From Marinobacter koreensis (GTDB lineage: Bacteria > Pseudomonadota > Gammaproteobacteria > Pseudomonadales > Oleiphilaceae), in contig NZ_JAKZAJ010000003.1 of NCBI RefSeq assembly GCF_023156285.1, positions 248,001 to 312,000 on the forward strand: DNA of 64,000 nt. Direction: 5' to 3'. The first letter of the stretch is position 1, and every line of letters starts with the position of its first letter. The notes below the pieces were generated by a model, which worked only from the letters and a program-made list of their open reading frames with translations, was not told the DNA's origin and ran no database searches. Positions 1-7,529 of the stretch are shown here, piece after piece. The position numbers and the translations under genes are program-made.

Positions 1-427
1 CAAATACCGCAATATGGGGTACCGAAGGAAACAGAGCGCGGGTTGCCCTGATGCCGGACAGGTTTACCGGATTGTGCAGCGGTGCAAGGCTGGCGCACTC
101 CTCAATCGCTTCGATGACGGTCTCGTCGATCAATACCGCATCATGGAAGGTCTCACCACCGTGCACCACCCGATGGCCGACAGCAGAGGGCGTTCCCTTG
201 AGGATGTCCAGATCGACCAACGCGTGAATCATGGCTTCCAGGGCATCCCGGTGCGAAGCCTCAGGTGGCAGTTTGACCGGTTGATCGTGATTCCGTAGCT
301 GGGCGGTCGCGTCACTGTGGTGGAGTCTTTCGGCAAGCCCCGAGGCCCGGACCTGAAACGCCCCGTCAAACACGGCGAGCTTGAGCGTGGAGCTTCCGCA
401 ATTTACAACGAGAATCGTGTCTTCCAT
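1..427 (-). CDS. ackA: Acetate kinase, N-terminal part (gene runs off the window)
   Basis: Acetate kinase interconverts acetate + ATP and acetyl phosphate + ADP in the cytoplasm. Reading the minus strand from the ATG at 427 gives 142 codons with no stop before the window edge, so the C-terminal two thirds lie outside. The product begins MEDTILVVNCGSSTLKLAVF, which carries the family's N-terminal phosphate-binding motif (VNCGSS). It continues through GHRVVHGGE and LAPLHNP, both hallmark acetate kinase blocks. The start lies only 4 bases after the TAA of the GGDEF-EAL gene at 432-2861, so co-transcription is likely. A purine-rich AGGAA about 12 bases upstream is a weak ribosome site. Family assignment is secure. 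Confidence 0.95.
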   Translation of the reverse strand, partial: MEDTILVVNCGSSTLKLAVFDGAFQVRASGLAERLHHSDATAQLRNHDQPVKLPPEASHRDALEAMIHALVDLDILKGTPSAVGHRVVHGGETFHDAVLIDETVIEAIEECASLAPLHNPVNLSGIRATRALFPSVPHIAVF

Positions 428-431
428 GCGA

Positions 432-2861
432 TTATTCCGATTCCTGGATCCTCACCCGGTGATTGGTTTTCAGCCAGCGCTGGAAATCCGCTTCCGGTTG
501 CGGCCGGCTGTAGAAATAGCCCTGTGAAAAATCGCATCCCTCGTGCTTCAGGAAGTGCGTCTGGGCTTCTTCTTCAACACCCTCTGCAATCACATTCAGC
601 CCAAGGCTGTGGGCCATGTTGATGATTGCGCGAACCAGGGAGGCATCCTCCGGATTCTTCATCAGATCCTGTACAAAGGATTTATCGATTTTCAGCGTAT
701 CAAAGGGATAGCTTTTGAGATAGCTGAGCGCGGAGTACCCGGTTCCGAAATCGTCCACGGACAGTTTGATGCCGGCCTGGTCAAGTTGGCGCAGTATTTC
801 GGCGGTTTCGATGGAGTTATCCAGTATCAGCCGTTCGGTAATCTCCAGCTCCAGGAGCTGCGGCGAGAGGCCGGTCTTTTTGAGGGCGTTCATCACGACA
901 TTGGTAAACCCCGGATCCCGGAACTGTCTCGGTGAGACGTTCACGGAGATTCCGATGTCGCGTCCTGCCATATCCCGCCAGCCGACCGCGGCGCGGCAGG
1001 CCTCTTCGATAACCCACTCACCAATGGGTATGATCAACCCGGTCTCTTCTGCCAGTGGGATGAAACGGTCCGGCATCACCATGCCCATGGTGGGGTTGTT
1101 CCATCGCAACAGCGCTTCGACGCCATGAAGGTTTCCGGTATCGGTCCGGACGATAGGTTGGTAGTAGAGTTCGAATTCCTGGAGCTCAAGCGCGCGCCGC
1201 ATCCTTGATTCCATCTGAAGTCTCTCATGGGAAACTTCAGTCATCTCTGGCGCAAAATGGGCAAAAGCGCTTTTTCCTTTGTGTTTGGCCTGATACATCG
1301 CTGCATCGGCGTGCTGCAGCAGGGTTCCGCTATTGTCTGAATCCGTCGGGAAAATAGCGATACCGATACTGGTGGTCACGAAGACTTCCTGACCATTCAG
1401 AATATAGGGAGTGGAAAAGGTTTTCAGTATCCGCTCGGCTACCTGCGACGAGGCCTCGGGCCCGGGCAGCCCGGGAAGAATCACCAGGAATTCGTCGCCA
1501 CCAAGTCGCGCGACCGTGCTGGTTCCCCTCAGGCAGCTGGATATCCGGCGGGCGGCTTCGATCAGGAGATTGTCGCCTGCGTCGTGGCCGAGGGTATCGT
1601 TGATGTGTTTGAAGTTATCCAGATCCAGGAACATGACACCCACGAGCGTGTTTTCGCGGCGTGCCTGGGCAAGCGCCAGTTTGAGGCGATCCAGCGCAAG
1701 CATCCTGTTGGGAAGGCCGGTAAGGATGTCGTAGTTGGCCTGTCGCAAAAGCTGTTGCTCGTAGCGCTTCCGGATACTGATGTCCTCACCAAGAATCAGA
1801 TAACCGGTAATTTCACCGGAATTATCCTTGATCGGGGTGACGATGAGTTGTTCCCAGAATCGTTCCCCGCTTTTTCGGACGCTGTTTACTTCCCCCTGCC
1901 AGACGCCGACCCGCTGAACCTGAAGCCGGATGGATTGCCAAAGGTTCCGGCTTTCACGGCTATCGACGTTCTTTTCATTCAACTCGGCGGGGTGTTTGCC
2001 GATGATGGATTCGCGATCAAAGCCGGTGAGTTGGCTGAACTTCTGATTGGCAAATTCGACTTGCCACTGCCGGTCGCAGATCAGGACGGATGAAGGGCTT
2101 TGTTCAATGGCTTTGGAGAATTTCCGGATTTCGGCGGCGTCTCGTTCCTGGCGTGCAAGGTCCGCGTTGAGTCGTTCGCGCATCTGGTTGATGGCATCTG
2201 TCACCCGCCCGAGTTCATCCCGCCGGTTCACCGGCGTGTCAGGACGGTCGAGGGTCAGGGGCTGGGTGAGGGTCTCCAGGGAGAAATCTCTGGCATAGTC
2301 CGCCATGGCACTGAGGTGGCGGGTAACGAGAAACCGGAATATCCACAATATAAGGATGGAGACAAAAAACGTCTTGAGGAACTGGGTGGCAAGGATGACG
2401 CCTACCTTGTGTTTCATTTCGCGGTATACGCGATTCAGGCTGGCGGTAATGGTCAGTTCACCGAGCTTTACGCTCTCGTCGCCCTCATGATAGAGGTTGA
2501 AACTGTGCGTTTTGGTTTCCGAATTCCGGGGGATATCGCCGAGAACCAGCTCTGAATCGGGCTCGATTCTGAGGCGTAGATGCACGATATCCGGCAGGCT
2601 CAGGATCCCCTCCATCTGGGTCTGGAGCAGTTTCTGGTCGAGCGCCCAGAGGCTTCTCGACAGGCTCGAGGAATAGCCGGATTCGACAACCTCCATCCGG
2701 CGATCAATCAAAGAAAGGTCTTTGCGGTAGTCCGAGTAGATCTGAATTGCAGAGGCGATCAGGGTAAACACCGAACTGAACAGCAGGATCCAGGCCAGCA
2801 ACCTGAAGGACAGGGGCGATCCCGTTCGGAAACGTTGAAGACGTGTCGACAGTTTTGCCAT
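432..2861 (-). CDS. Membrane sensor with PAS, GGDEF and EAL domains (c-di-GMP turnover)
   Basis: Predicted inner-membrane enzyme of 809 residues that makes and/or breaks cyclic di-GMP. There is one membrane segment at about 19-43, a periplasmic sensor region of about 110 residues with no family I can name, and a second membrane segment at 154-179. A HAMP-like stretch, a PAS domain (about 248-360), a GGDEF domain (GGDEF at 454-458) and an EAL domain (EALLRW at 582-587, DDFGTGYS at 703-710) follow. Both catalytic signatures are intact, so either or both activities are possible. The RxxD inhibitory site expected five residues before GGDEF is absent (the sequence there is RGTS). It ends 4 bases before ackA and is divergent from the CcoM-like gene. 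Confidence 0.93.
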   Translation of the reverse strand: MAKLSTRLQRFRTGSPLSFRLLAWILLFSSVFTLIASAIQIYSDYRKDLSLIDRRMEVVESGYSSSLSRSLWALDQKLLQTQMEGILSLPDIVHLRLRIEPDSELVLGDIPRNSETKTHSFNLYHEGDESVKLGELTITASLNRVYREMKHKVGVILATQFLKTFFVSILILWIFRFLVTRHLSAMADYARDFSLETLTQPLTLDRPDTPVNRRDELGRVTDAINQMRERLNADLARQERDAAEIRKFSKAIEQSPSSVLICDRQWQVEFANQKFSQLTGFDRESIIGKHPAELNEKNVDSRESRNLWQSIRLQVQRVGVWQGEVNSVRKSGERFWEQLIVTPIKDNSGEITGYLILGEDISIRKRYEQQLLRQANYDILTGLPNRMLALDRLKLALAQARRENTLVGVMFLDLDNFKHINDTLGHDAGDNLLIEAARRISSCLRGTSTVARLGGDEFLVILPGLPGPEASSQVAERILKTFSTPYILNGQEVFVTTSIGIAIFPTDSDNSGTLLQHADAAMYQAKHKGKSAFAHFAPEMTEVSHERLQMESRMRRALELQEFELYYQPIVRTDTGNLHGVEALLRWNNPTMGMVMPDRFIPLAEETGLIIPIGEWVIEEACRAAVGWRDMAGRDIGISVNVSPRQFRDPGFTNVVMNALKKTGLSPQLLELEITERLILDNSIETAEILRQLDQAGIKLSVDDFGTGYSALSYLKSYPFDTLKIDKSFVQDLMKNPEDASLVRAIINMAHSLGLNVIAEGVEEEAQTHFLKHEGCDFSQGYFYSRPQPEADFQRWLKTNHRVRIQESE

Positions 2862-3023
2862 GTCGTAACTTCAGCCACCCTGTTCGATATGTAGAAAACG
2901 AAGCAACCGCACCCCGTCGAATATAGCAGTAGTCGTTATCAAATGCTTTGCAAATACAGGAAAAATGGAGAGAAATGTGTGGCCGTTCAGCAAAACGCCC
3001 GGATCTGCTGCAAATGTAGTCAG

Positions 3024-3037
3024 TTGATTTAGGTCAA
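3024..3037 (+). promoter_or_regulatory. ANR/FNR box upstream of the CcoM-like gene
   Basis: The sequence TTGATTTAGGTCAA matches the FNR/ANR consensus TTGAT-N4-ATCAA at 9 of 10 specified positions. Its centre (3030.5) lies 41.5 bases before a start site predicted near 3072, which follows a weak -10 element TAACCT at 3060-3065. This is the classical class II activator geometry. It suggests that oxygen limitation switches on the small gene at 3103-3264. The site is seen in the sequence; the regulation is inferred. Confidence 0.7.
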
Positions 3038-3102
3038 TACGGGTGCTTGATCGCGGGCGTAACCTGAACTCAATCGAACGTGTTGAGTGAAGGAGACGCA
3101 AA

Positions 3103-3264
3103 ATGTATATGGATTCTGTCGTGATTGCAGGGATTGTAACGGTATTGCTGATGCTGGGATTTTTTATCGGGGTCGGTATTTTCGTCATGAGAGACGAAAA
3201 GCGTCATGGTCATGCAGGGCTGCATCATCATGATAAAAGCGGGGGTAATTCAGGCAAGCACTGA
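3103..3264 (+). CDS. Small membrane protein resembling cbb3 oxidase subunit CcoM
   Basis: A 53-residue protein beginning MYMDSVVIAGIVTVLLMLGF. It has one membrane helix (about 5-28), a basic cytoplasmic side (VMRDEKRHGH) and a His/Gly/Lys-rich tail ending in GKH. The ribosome site AGGAG at 3091-3095 is well placed before the ATG. From memory, the helix closely resembles CcoM, the tiny subunit that stabilises the cbb3-type cytochrome c oxidase of Pseudomonas stutzeri, which has a similar D-x-VV-x-AG-VVTV start. The ANR/FNR box at 3024-3037 fits this, since cbb3 genes are commonly ANR-controlled. The His-rich tail is longer than I expect for CcoM. It lies alone, divergent from the GGDEF-EAL gene and convergent with tRNA-Glu. 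That it encodes a protein is fairly sure; the CcoM identity is an inference. Confidence 0.65.
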   Translation: MYMDSVVIAGIVTVLLMLGFFIGVGIFVMRDEKRHGHAGLHHHDKSGGNSGKH

Positions 3265-3287
3265 TCTGGTTCAGGTCAGTTGAAAAT

Positions 3288-3363
3288 TGGCGTCCCCTAG
3301 GGGGTTCGAACCCCTGTTGCCGCCGTGAAAGGGCGGAGTCCTAGGCCACTAGACGAAGGGGAC
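3288..3363 (-). tRNA. tRNA-Glu (anticodon TTC)
   Basis: On the minus strand the acceptor stem starts GTCCCCT and closes with AGGGGAC, discriminator G and an encoded CCA (3288-3290), total 76 bases. The anticodon loop CTTTCAC gives anticodon TTC. The T arm carries the usual GGTTCGAACCC. A strong promoter lies upstream at 3403-3431. Confidence 0.97.
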
Positions 3364-3402
3364 GCAACGTTTTCAAAGCCTTGCCTCGTCGAGGTGGCGC
3401 GT

Positions 3403-3431
3403 ATATTAAGTAAGGCGTTGGACCCTGTCAA
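3403..3431 (-). promoter_or_regulatory. Sigma-70 promoter of tRNA-Glu
   Basis: Minus-strand TTGACA (3426-3431), a 17-base spacer and TAATAT (3403-3408). It is followed by a GC-rich discriminator (CGCGCC), as is typical of stringently controlled stable-RNA promoters. The predicted start is near 3396, about 33 bases before the mature tRNA. Confidence 0.8.
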
Positions 3432-3475
3432 CGCTTTTTACGAAAAAAACAGGCGGCATTGCGAAAGGTCTGTCT

Positions 3476-4393
3476 TCAGGATGTTGTCCCCCGTCGCAAG
3501 GCGTCTTCCAGCGCCGCTTGCAGCTCCGGAAATTCGAACCGGAACCCCTCGTCCGAAAGTCTGGATGGCATCGCCCTCTGTCCCGTAAGAAGAAGTTCTG
3601 CCATTTCTCCCAGTGCCAGTTTCAACGCGATTGCCGGCGCTGGAAAGGGAGTAGGGCGATGGAGCACCTTGCCAAGCGTTGCGGTAAATTCCCGATTGGT
3701 TACCGGGTTGGGGCTAACAACATTGTAAGCGCCGGAGGCATTGGCGTGGTCGAGCATCCAGATCAGTGCGTTAACGACATCGGCCCGGTGAACCCAGGGC
3801 ATGTATTGTGTTCCGTTGCCAAGACGGCCACCCAGCCCGAAGCGGAAGGGCGGGACCATGCGCTGGAGAAAACCTCCGCCCGGTCCAACGACAAGCCCGG
3901 TGCGCGACAGACAAACTCGCACCCCCAGCCCCCGCGCAGCTTCTGCCGCATTTTCCCAGTCCTGACAGAGCTGATGGGTGAATTCATCCCGGGGCGGCGT
4001 CTCTTCATTGACGGTACGGTCCCCCTGATCACCGTAAAAACCGACTGCAGATCCCGAGACAAGAACCTCCGGCGATGAGGACCAGCTCTGCATGATGTGA
4101 ACGAGCGACTCTGTCAACGCGATACGGCTGTCACGTAGCGCCTGCTTTCTGTCCTCCGTCCACCGCTTCTCGGCAATGCCTTCGCCGGCCAGGTTAATAA
4201 CGGCATTGAACCCCTGGTGATCTCTGAGTTCGGTCAGATTGGAAACGCACTGGACGCGGCCACAGAGTGCCTTGACGGTCTCTGGCGACTGGCGACTGAG
4301 TATCGTCAGGCCATCGCCCCGTTCGAGCAGTTGCCGACACAGTTCCCGGCCAATGAAACCGGTACCACCGGTAATCAGAATGTTCTTGGACAT
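3476..4393 (-). CDS. TIGR01777-type epimerase (YfcH-like)
   Basis: A 305-residue member of the extended short-chain dehydrogenase group TIGR01777. The N-terminus MSKNILITGGTGFIGREL carries the GxxGxxG nucleotide-binding motif. The stretch GSAVGFYGDQGD holds the Ser and Tyr region of the active site. The C-terminal quarter (VLHRPTPFPAPAIALKLALG onward) is the DUF1731 tail typical of this family. Length matches the family (about 300). The true substrate is unknown even for E. coli YfcH. The CbiX gene follows it upstream on the same strand with 27 bases between, so they may share a transcript. Confidence 0.9.
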   Translation of the reverse strand: MSKNILITGGTGFIGRELCRQLLERGDGLTILSRQSPETVKALCGRVQCVSNLTELRDHQGFNAVINLAGEGIAEKRWTEDRKQALRDSRIALTESLVHIMQSWSSSPEVLVSGSAVGFYGDQGDRTVNEETPPRDEFTHQLCQDWENAAEAARGLGVRVCLSRTGLVVGPGGGFLQRMVPPFRFGLGGRLGNGTQYMPWVHRADVVNALIWMLDHANASGAYNVVSPNPVTNREFTATLGKVLHRPTPFPAPAIALKLALGEMAELLLTGQRAMPSRLSDEGFRFEFPELQAALEDALRRGTTS

Positions 4394-4420
4394 AGCGTCG
4401 AGCCTCCTTTGCGTTTTGCC

Positions 4421-4807
4421 TTACCCGACTGATCGTTCCGTTGTTTGAAGTTGCAACGCCACGACGTCCTTTATCGCTTCTGCCAACAGCGGATGCTCTC
4501 CGATGGCGGGTGCCAGGGCGACCCGTACGCCATGCTCCTCTTCCAGTGCGGCAATCATTTCGGGAACGTCCCGTCTGAGGTGCCTTCCGGCCGCCAGAAA
4601 CAATGGAACCACGGTGAACGACTCCGCGCCTTCGGCAACGCCCTCGGCGATGATCTGCTGCAATGACGGCTGCGCCAGCTCCATATAGGCAATGCGTGAG
4701 CCGGGCACGGCCTCAAGTGTGGGTTTGGCGAGTTGCTCGAAGGTGTCGCACCAGCGTTGATCGCTGCTTCCATGGGCCAGGAGAACGATGCGAGGGGCTT
4801 GTGTCAT
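4421..4807 (-). CDS. Small CbiX-type sirohydrochlorin chelatase family protein
   Basis: A 128-residue single-domain protein of the CbiX/SirB family, the short form of the class II chelatases that insert cobalt, nickel or iron into sirohydrochlorin. The two metal-binding histidines are visible: His12 in LLAHGS and His76 in AAGRHLRRDVP. YMELAQPSL and VVPLFLAAG are typical family blocks. No cobalamin or siroheme genes are nearby, so the metal cannot be inferred. It ends 27 bases before the epimerase gene and probably shares its transcript. Confidence 0.88.
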   Translation of the reverse strand: MTQAPRIVLLAHGSSDQRWCDTFEQLAKPTLEAVPGSRIAYMELAQPSLQQIIAEGVAEGAESFTVVPLFLAAGRHLRRDVPEMIAALEEEHGVRVALAPAIGEHPLLAEAIKDVVALQLQTTERSVG

Positions 4808-4913
4808 GGGTGCTCCGGTTTAATCAGTAGTTGGCAATTCCCCGTATAACTGCCAGATTGAGCGGTTCGGGCCTTTAACGCCTTCACCATAGCAGGGTAG
4901 GGAGTACGGATGA

Positions 4914-5516
4914 ATGTTCGATTGGAGTGAGATTCTGGATTTCTGGTTTGGTGAACTTGATGATCAGGGTCTGCCTGATCGACTTCACCGAAATCGCTGG
5001 TTCCGGTCTGATCGGAAGTTTGATCAGGAGATCCGGCGGCGCTTTCTTTCCATGGTGTTGTTTGCTTCGGAGAACGGGCTCGAACACTGGCGCGTTCGAC
5101 CCGGCGGAGCCCTGGCAGAAATTCTTATGCTTGACCAGTTTTCCCGGAATATCTTTCGCGGGGCGGGGCTGGCCTTTGATCAGGACCCGCTTGCCAGAAA
5201 ACTGTGCCATCAGTCGATGCGGAAGGGGCAGGACATGAGTCTGCCGCCGGTTCAACGAGCGTTTCTTTACATGCCATTGCAACATTCCGAACGTTTGGAG
5301 GATCAGGAGCTTTCGGTCGACTGTTACAGGCAGCTGGCAGCAACAACGTCTGGCCCGCTGGGCGAATTCATGAAGAGCTTTCTGGAGTCGGCTTCCGATC
5401 ACCGCGAGATCATCCAGCGATTTCGGCGGTTTCCCCATCGTAATCGGGCGCTTGGCCGAACCTCGACTCCAGAAGAATTGGCGTACCTTGAGAGTGGTCG
5501 CACGTTTGGTCAGTGA
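4914..5516 (+). CDS. DUF924 family protein
   Basis: A 200-residue soluble protein of the DUF924 family, an all-helical, tetratricopeptide-like fold of unknown function. Diagnostic stretches are ILDFWFGE, LDQFSRNIFRG and RAFLYMPLQHSE. The ATG at 4914 follows a GGGAGTACGGATGA leader that can act as a ribosome site. It diverges from the CbiX gene across about 106 bases. No partner or substrate is suggested by the neighbours. Confidence 0.88.
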   Translation: MFDWSEILDFWFGELDDQGLPDRLHRNRWFRSDRKFDQEIRRRFLSMVLFASENGLEHWRVRPGGALAEILMLDQFSRNIFRGAGLAFDQDPLARKLCHQSMRKGQDMSLPPVQRAFLYMPLQHSERLEDQELSVDCYRQLAATTSGPLGEFMKSFLESASDHREIIQRFRRFPHRNRALGRTSTPEELAYLESGRTFGQ

Positions 5517-5664
5517 TTCCTCGATTTTGTTACGAAACTGTATGAAAAGTGTACAACGTGACCGAATTGACGTTTAACGCTGGTAGAATGCGTCACAGTT
5601 TACTCTCAACTTTCTACGATCTTTTTCAGTGCTTGCCGTTTGTGCCGGCAGCCAGTGGTGGTTA

Positions 5665-6390
5665 ATGATGCAATCCTTGAGCCTGAAGGCGTGTCTGGGC
5701 CTGGCCCTGCCGCTGTTCCTTTTGGTTTCCACACCTGCCAGCGCGCAGGTCTTCGATAACAATCTCGTACAACGTCTTGCGGGAGCTGCTCCGGGTATCG
5801 ATCGTCAGGTGCTTTCCAAGGCGGTCAGGGCGGCCCACTGCGCCGTCTCAAGCGGCGTGAAGGAGCCGGCCAGATTGGCGGTCATTGATTTTTCGCTGCC
5901 TTCTAACCGCAAACGCATGTGGATTTTCGATATCCGTTCCGGGGAGCTGCTGCTGAAAGACCTGGTGGCACATGGGAAGGCCTCGGGAATGACCCGATCC
6001 ACCTCCTTCTCCAATGTTGAGGGCAGTCACAAGTCCAGCCTGGGGTTGTTCCGGGCCAGCGAGACCTATTACGGCAAGCATGGTTATTCGTTGCGCCTGG
6101 ACGGGCTGGAGCGAGGCGTGAACGACCAGGCCAGGGACCGGGCGATCGTAATACACGGCGCCGGCTATGTCAGTGAACGCTGGGTGCAGAAATACGGTCG
6201 GATTGGCCGCAGTTTCGGGTGCCCGGCGGTGGACAACAAAGTGATTGAGGAAGTGGTGGATGATCTGAAAGGTGGCCAACTGGTCTTCAAATACTACCCG
6301 GACCAGGATTGGCTGCAGACCAGTGAGTTTCTGCACTGTGATGATTCCCGGATGGCATCTTCCTCGACAGGCGACGGGAGTCAGAGCTGA
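5665..6390 (+). CDS. Exported murein L,D-transpeptidase-family protein (YkuD_2 type)
   Basis: A protein of about 241 residues with a signal peptide (SLKACLGLALPLFLLVSTPA, cleavage after ASA) and a catalytic domain of the YkuD_2 type. These enzymes use a cysteine to form or edit 3-3 peptide cross-links in peptidoglycan. The signature is His in IVIHGAGYVS followed by RSFGCPAVD, which holds the nucleophile Cys. I chose the ATG pair at 5665/5668 over the GTG at 5629 because it sits after GGTGG and places a clean signal peptide at the N-terminus. It is a stand-alone gene between the DUF924 gene and tRNA-Gly. Confidence 0.9.
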   Translation: MMQSLSLKACLGLALPLFLLVSTPASAQVFDNNLVQRLAGAAPGIDRQVLSKAVRAAHCAVSSGVKEPARLAVIDFSLPSNRKRMWIFDIRSGELLLKDLVAHGKASGMTRSTSFSNVEGSHKSSLGLFRASETYYGKHGYSLRLDGLERGVNDQARDRAIVIHGAGYVSERWVQKYGRIGRSFGCPAVDNKVIEEVVDDLKGGQLVFKYYPDQDWLQTSEFLHCDDSRMASSSTGDGSQS

Positions 6391-6462
6391 GCTGGCTTTT
6401 CAATAACTTGGCTGAGTCCCGGTTGCCAGAATGGCGTTTGGTAAAAAATTGGGAAAAAGAGG

Positions 6463-6490
6463 TTGACGGAGGAATCCTGATCCGTAGAAT
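6463..6490 (+). promoter_or_regulatory. Sigma-70 promoter of tRNA-Gly
   Basis: TTGACG (6463-6468), a 16-base spacer and TAGAAT (6485-6490). The predicted start is near 6497, just ahead of the tRNA at 6523. Confidence 0.7.
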
Positions 6491-6522
6491 ACGCCTCCGT
6501 TAACGCATCAAGCGTTGGCCAT

Positions 6523-6598
6523 GCGGGAATAGCTCAGTTGGTAGAGCACAACCTTGCCAAGGTTGGGGTCGCGAGTTCGAATCTCGTTTCCCGCTCCA
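6523..6598 (+). tRNA. tRNA-Gly (anticodon GCC)
   Basis: Acceptor strand GCGGGAA pairs with TTCCCGC, followed by discriminator T and an encoded CCA, total 76 bases. The anticodon loop TTGCCAA gives GCC. D arm GCTC-AGTTGGTA-GAGC and T loop TTCGAAT are standard. Confidence 0.98.
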
Positions 6599-6605
6599 GA
6601 TTCCG

Positions 6606-6637
6606 AAAACCCGGCTTGTTTCAAGCCGGGTTTTTTT
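6606..6637 (+). terminator. Rho-independent terminator of tRNA-Gly
   Basis: A 13-base stem (6606-6618 with 6622-6634, core CCCGGCTTG / CAAGCCGGG), a 3-base loop and a run of T to 6637, directly behind the tRNA. Confidence 0.9.
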
Positions 6638-6728
6638 GTTTCCGGGTCGGCAAGCCGACAGCACCCCGGTCCCCTCTCGGTTATACTCTTCGGCCGTGCC
6701 AGCCAATTACTCCAGGGAGCCGCGTCCG

Positions 6729-7529
6729 ATGAAAATCCACTCGCTCTTCGTATACCCAGTCAAATCCCTTGCCGGCGTTGCCGTTGATCAGTTTGAGATG
6801 GACGATTTCGGGCCTCGGGGAGATCGTCGCTGGATGATTGTTGACGACGAGGGAATCTTTGTTACCCAGCGGCGCCATCCCGAGCTGGCATTGTTAGAAG
6901 CACACCTCGATGAACAGGAGGTGGAGATCAGTATCCCCGGAGAGGGGCGATTTCCATTGAGGCCCACGTCTACCGCAATTCGGGTCCAGGTCTGGCGAGA
7001 CTGGCCGCAAGCCCTTGTCGGTGAGCAGGATGCCAATGAGGCATTGAGCCGCTTCTGTGGTATGCCGCTCCGGTTGGTATATATGTCTGACGAAACCTTT
7101 CGCCGTGTGGATCCGGCCCGGGTTCCTGACAACCGACGCGTCAGTTTTGCCGATGGCTTTCCCTTCCTGATCACCAGCCTCGGCTCGCTTGACGAGCTGA
7201 ACAGTCGGCTGGAGACGCCGGTGGACATACGGCGTTTCAGACCGAACATCGTTATAGAGGGTGCGCCTCCCTGGGCCGAGGATGGCTGGCGGGAACTGAT
7301 GATCAACGAGCAGCCATTTCGGCTGGTCAAACCCTGTTCGCGCTGCGTTATGACAACGGTTGATCCGGACACCGGAATAAAAGACCCCTCCGTTCAGCCT
7401 TTACGGACGTTGACGAGCTATCGCCGTACCGACGATGGCGTCATTTTCGGAATGAACGCGATACACGACCGGCCCGGCAAGCTTCGAGTCGGCGACGCAG
7501 TCACTATTGTCAAATCGGAGAATGATTGA
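6729..7529 (+). CDS. MOSC domain protein, YcbX-like without the ferredoxin tail
   Basis: A 266-residue protein with an N-terminal MOSC beta-barrel domain (MKIHSLFVYPVKSLAGV) and a C-terminal MOSC domain containing the molybdenum-cofactor cysteine in KPCSRCVMTTVDPDTG. Relatives (E. coli YcbX, mammalian mARC) reduce N-hydroxylated compounds. E. coli YcbX is about 370 residues because it adds a 2Fe-2S ferredoxin domain. That domain is missing here, so electrons must come from a separate protein. I chose the ATG at 6729 because homology starts there. Its TGA overlaps the TTG start of uup by two bases, so the genes are coupled. Confidence 0.9.
   Translation: MKIHSLFVYPVKSLAGVAVDQFEMDDFGPRGDRRWMIVDDEGIFVTQRRHPELALLEAHLDEQEVEISIPGEGRFPLRPTSTAIRVQVWRDWPQALVGEQDANEALSRFCGMPLRLVYMSDETFRRVDPARVPDNRRVSFADGFPFLITSLGSLDELNSRLETPVDIRRFRPNIVIEGAPPWAEDGWRELMINEQPFRLVKPCSRCVMTTVDPDTGIKDPSVQPLRTLTSYRRTDDGVIFGMNAIHDRPGKLRVGDAVTIVKSEND

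Noticed and set aside
5551..5590. Promoter TTGACG ... TAGAAT before the L,D-transpeptidase gene
   Set aside because: The spacer is only 11 bases, too short for sigma-70.
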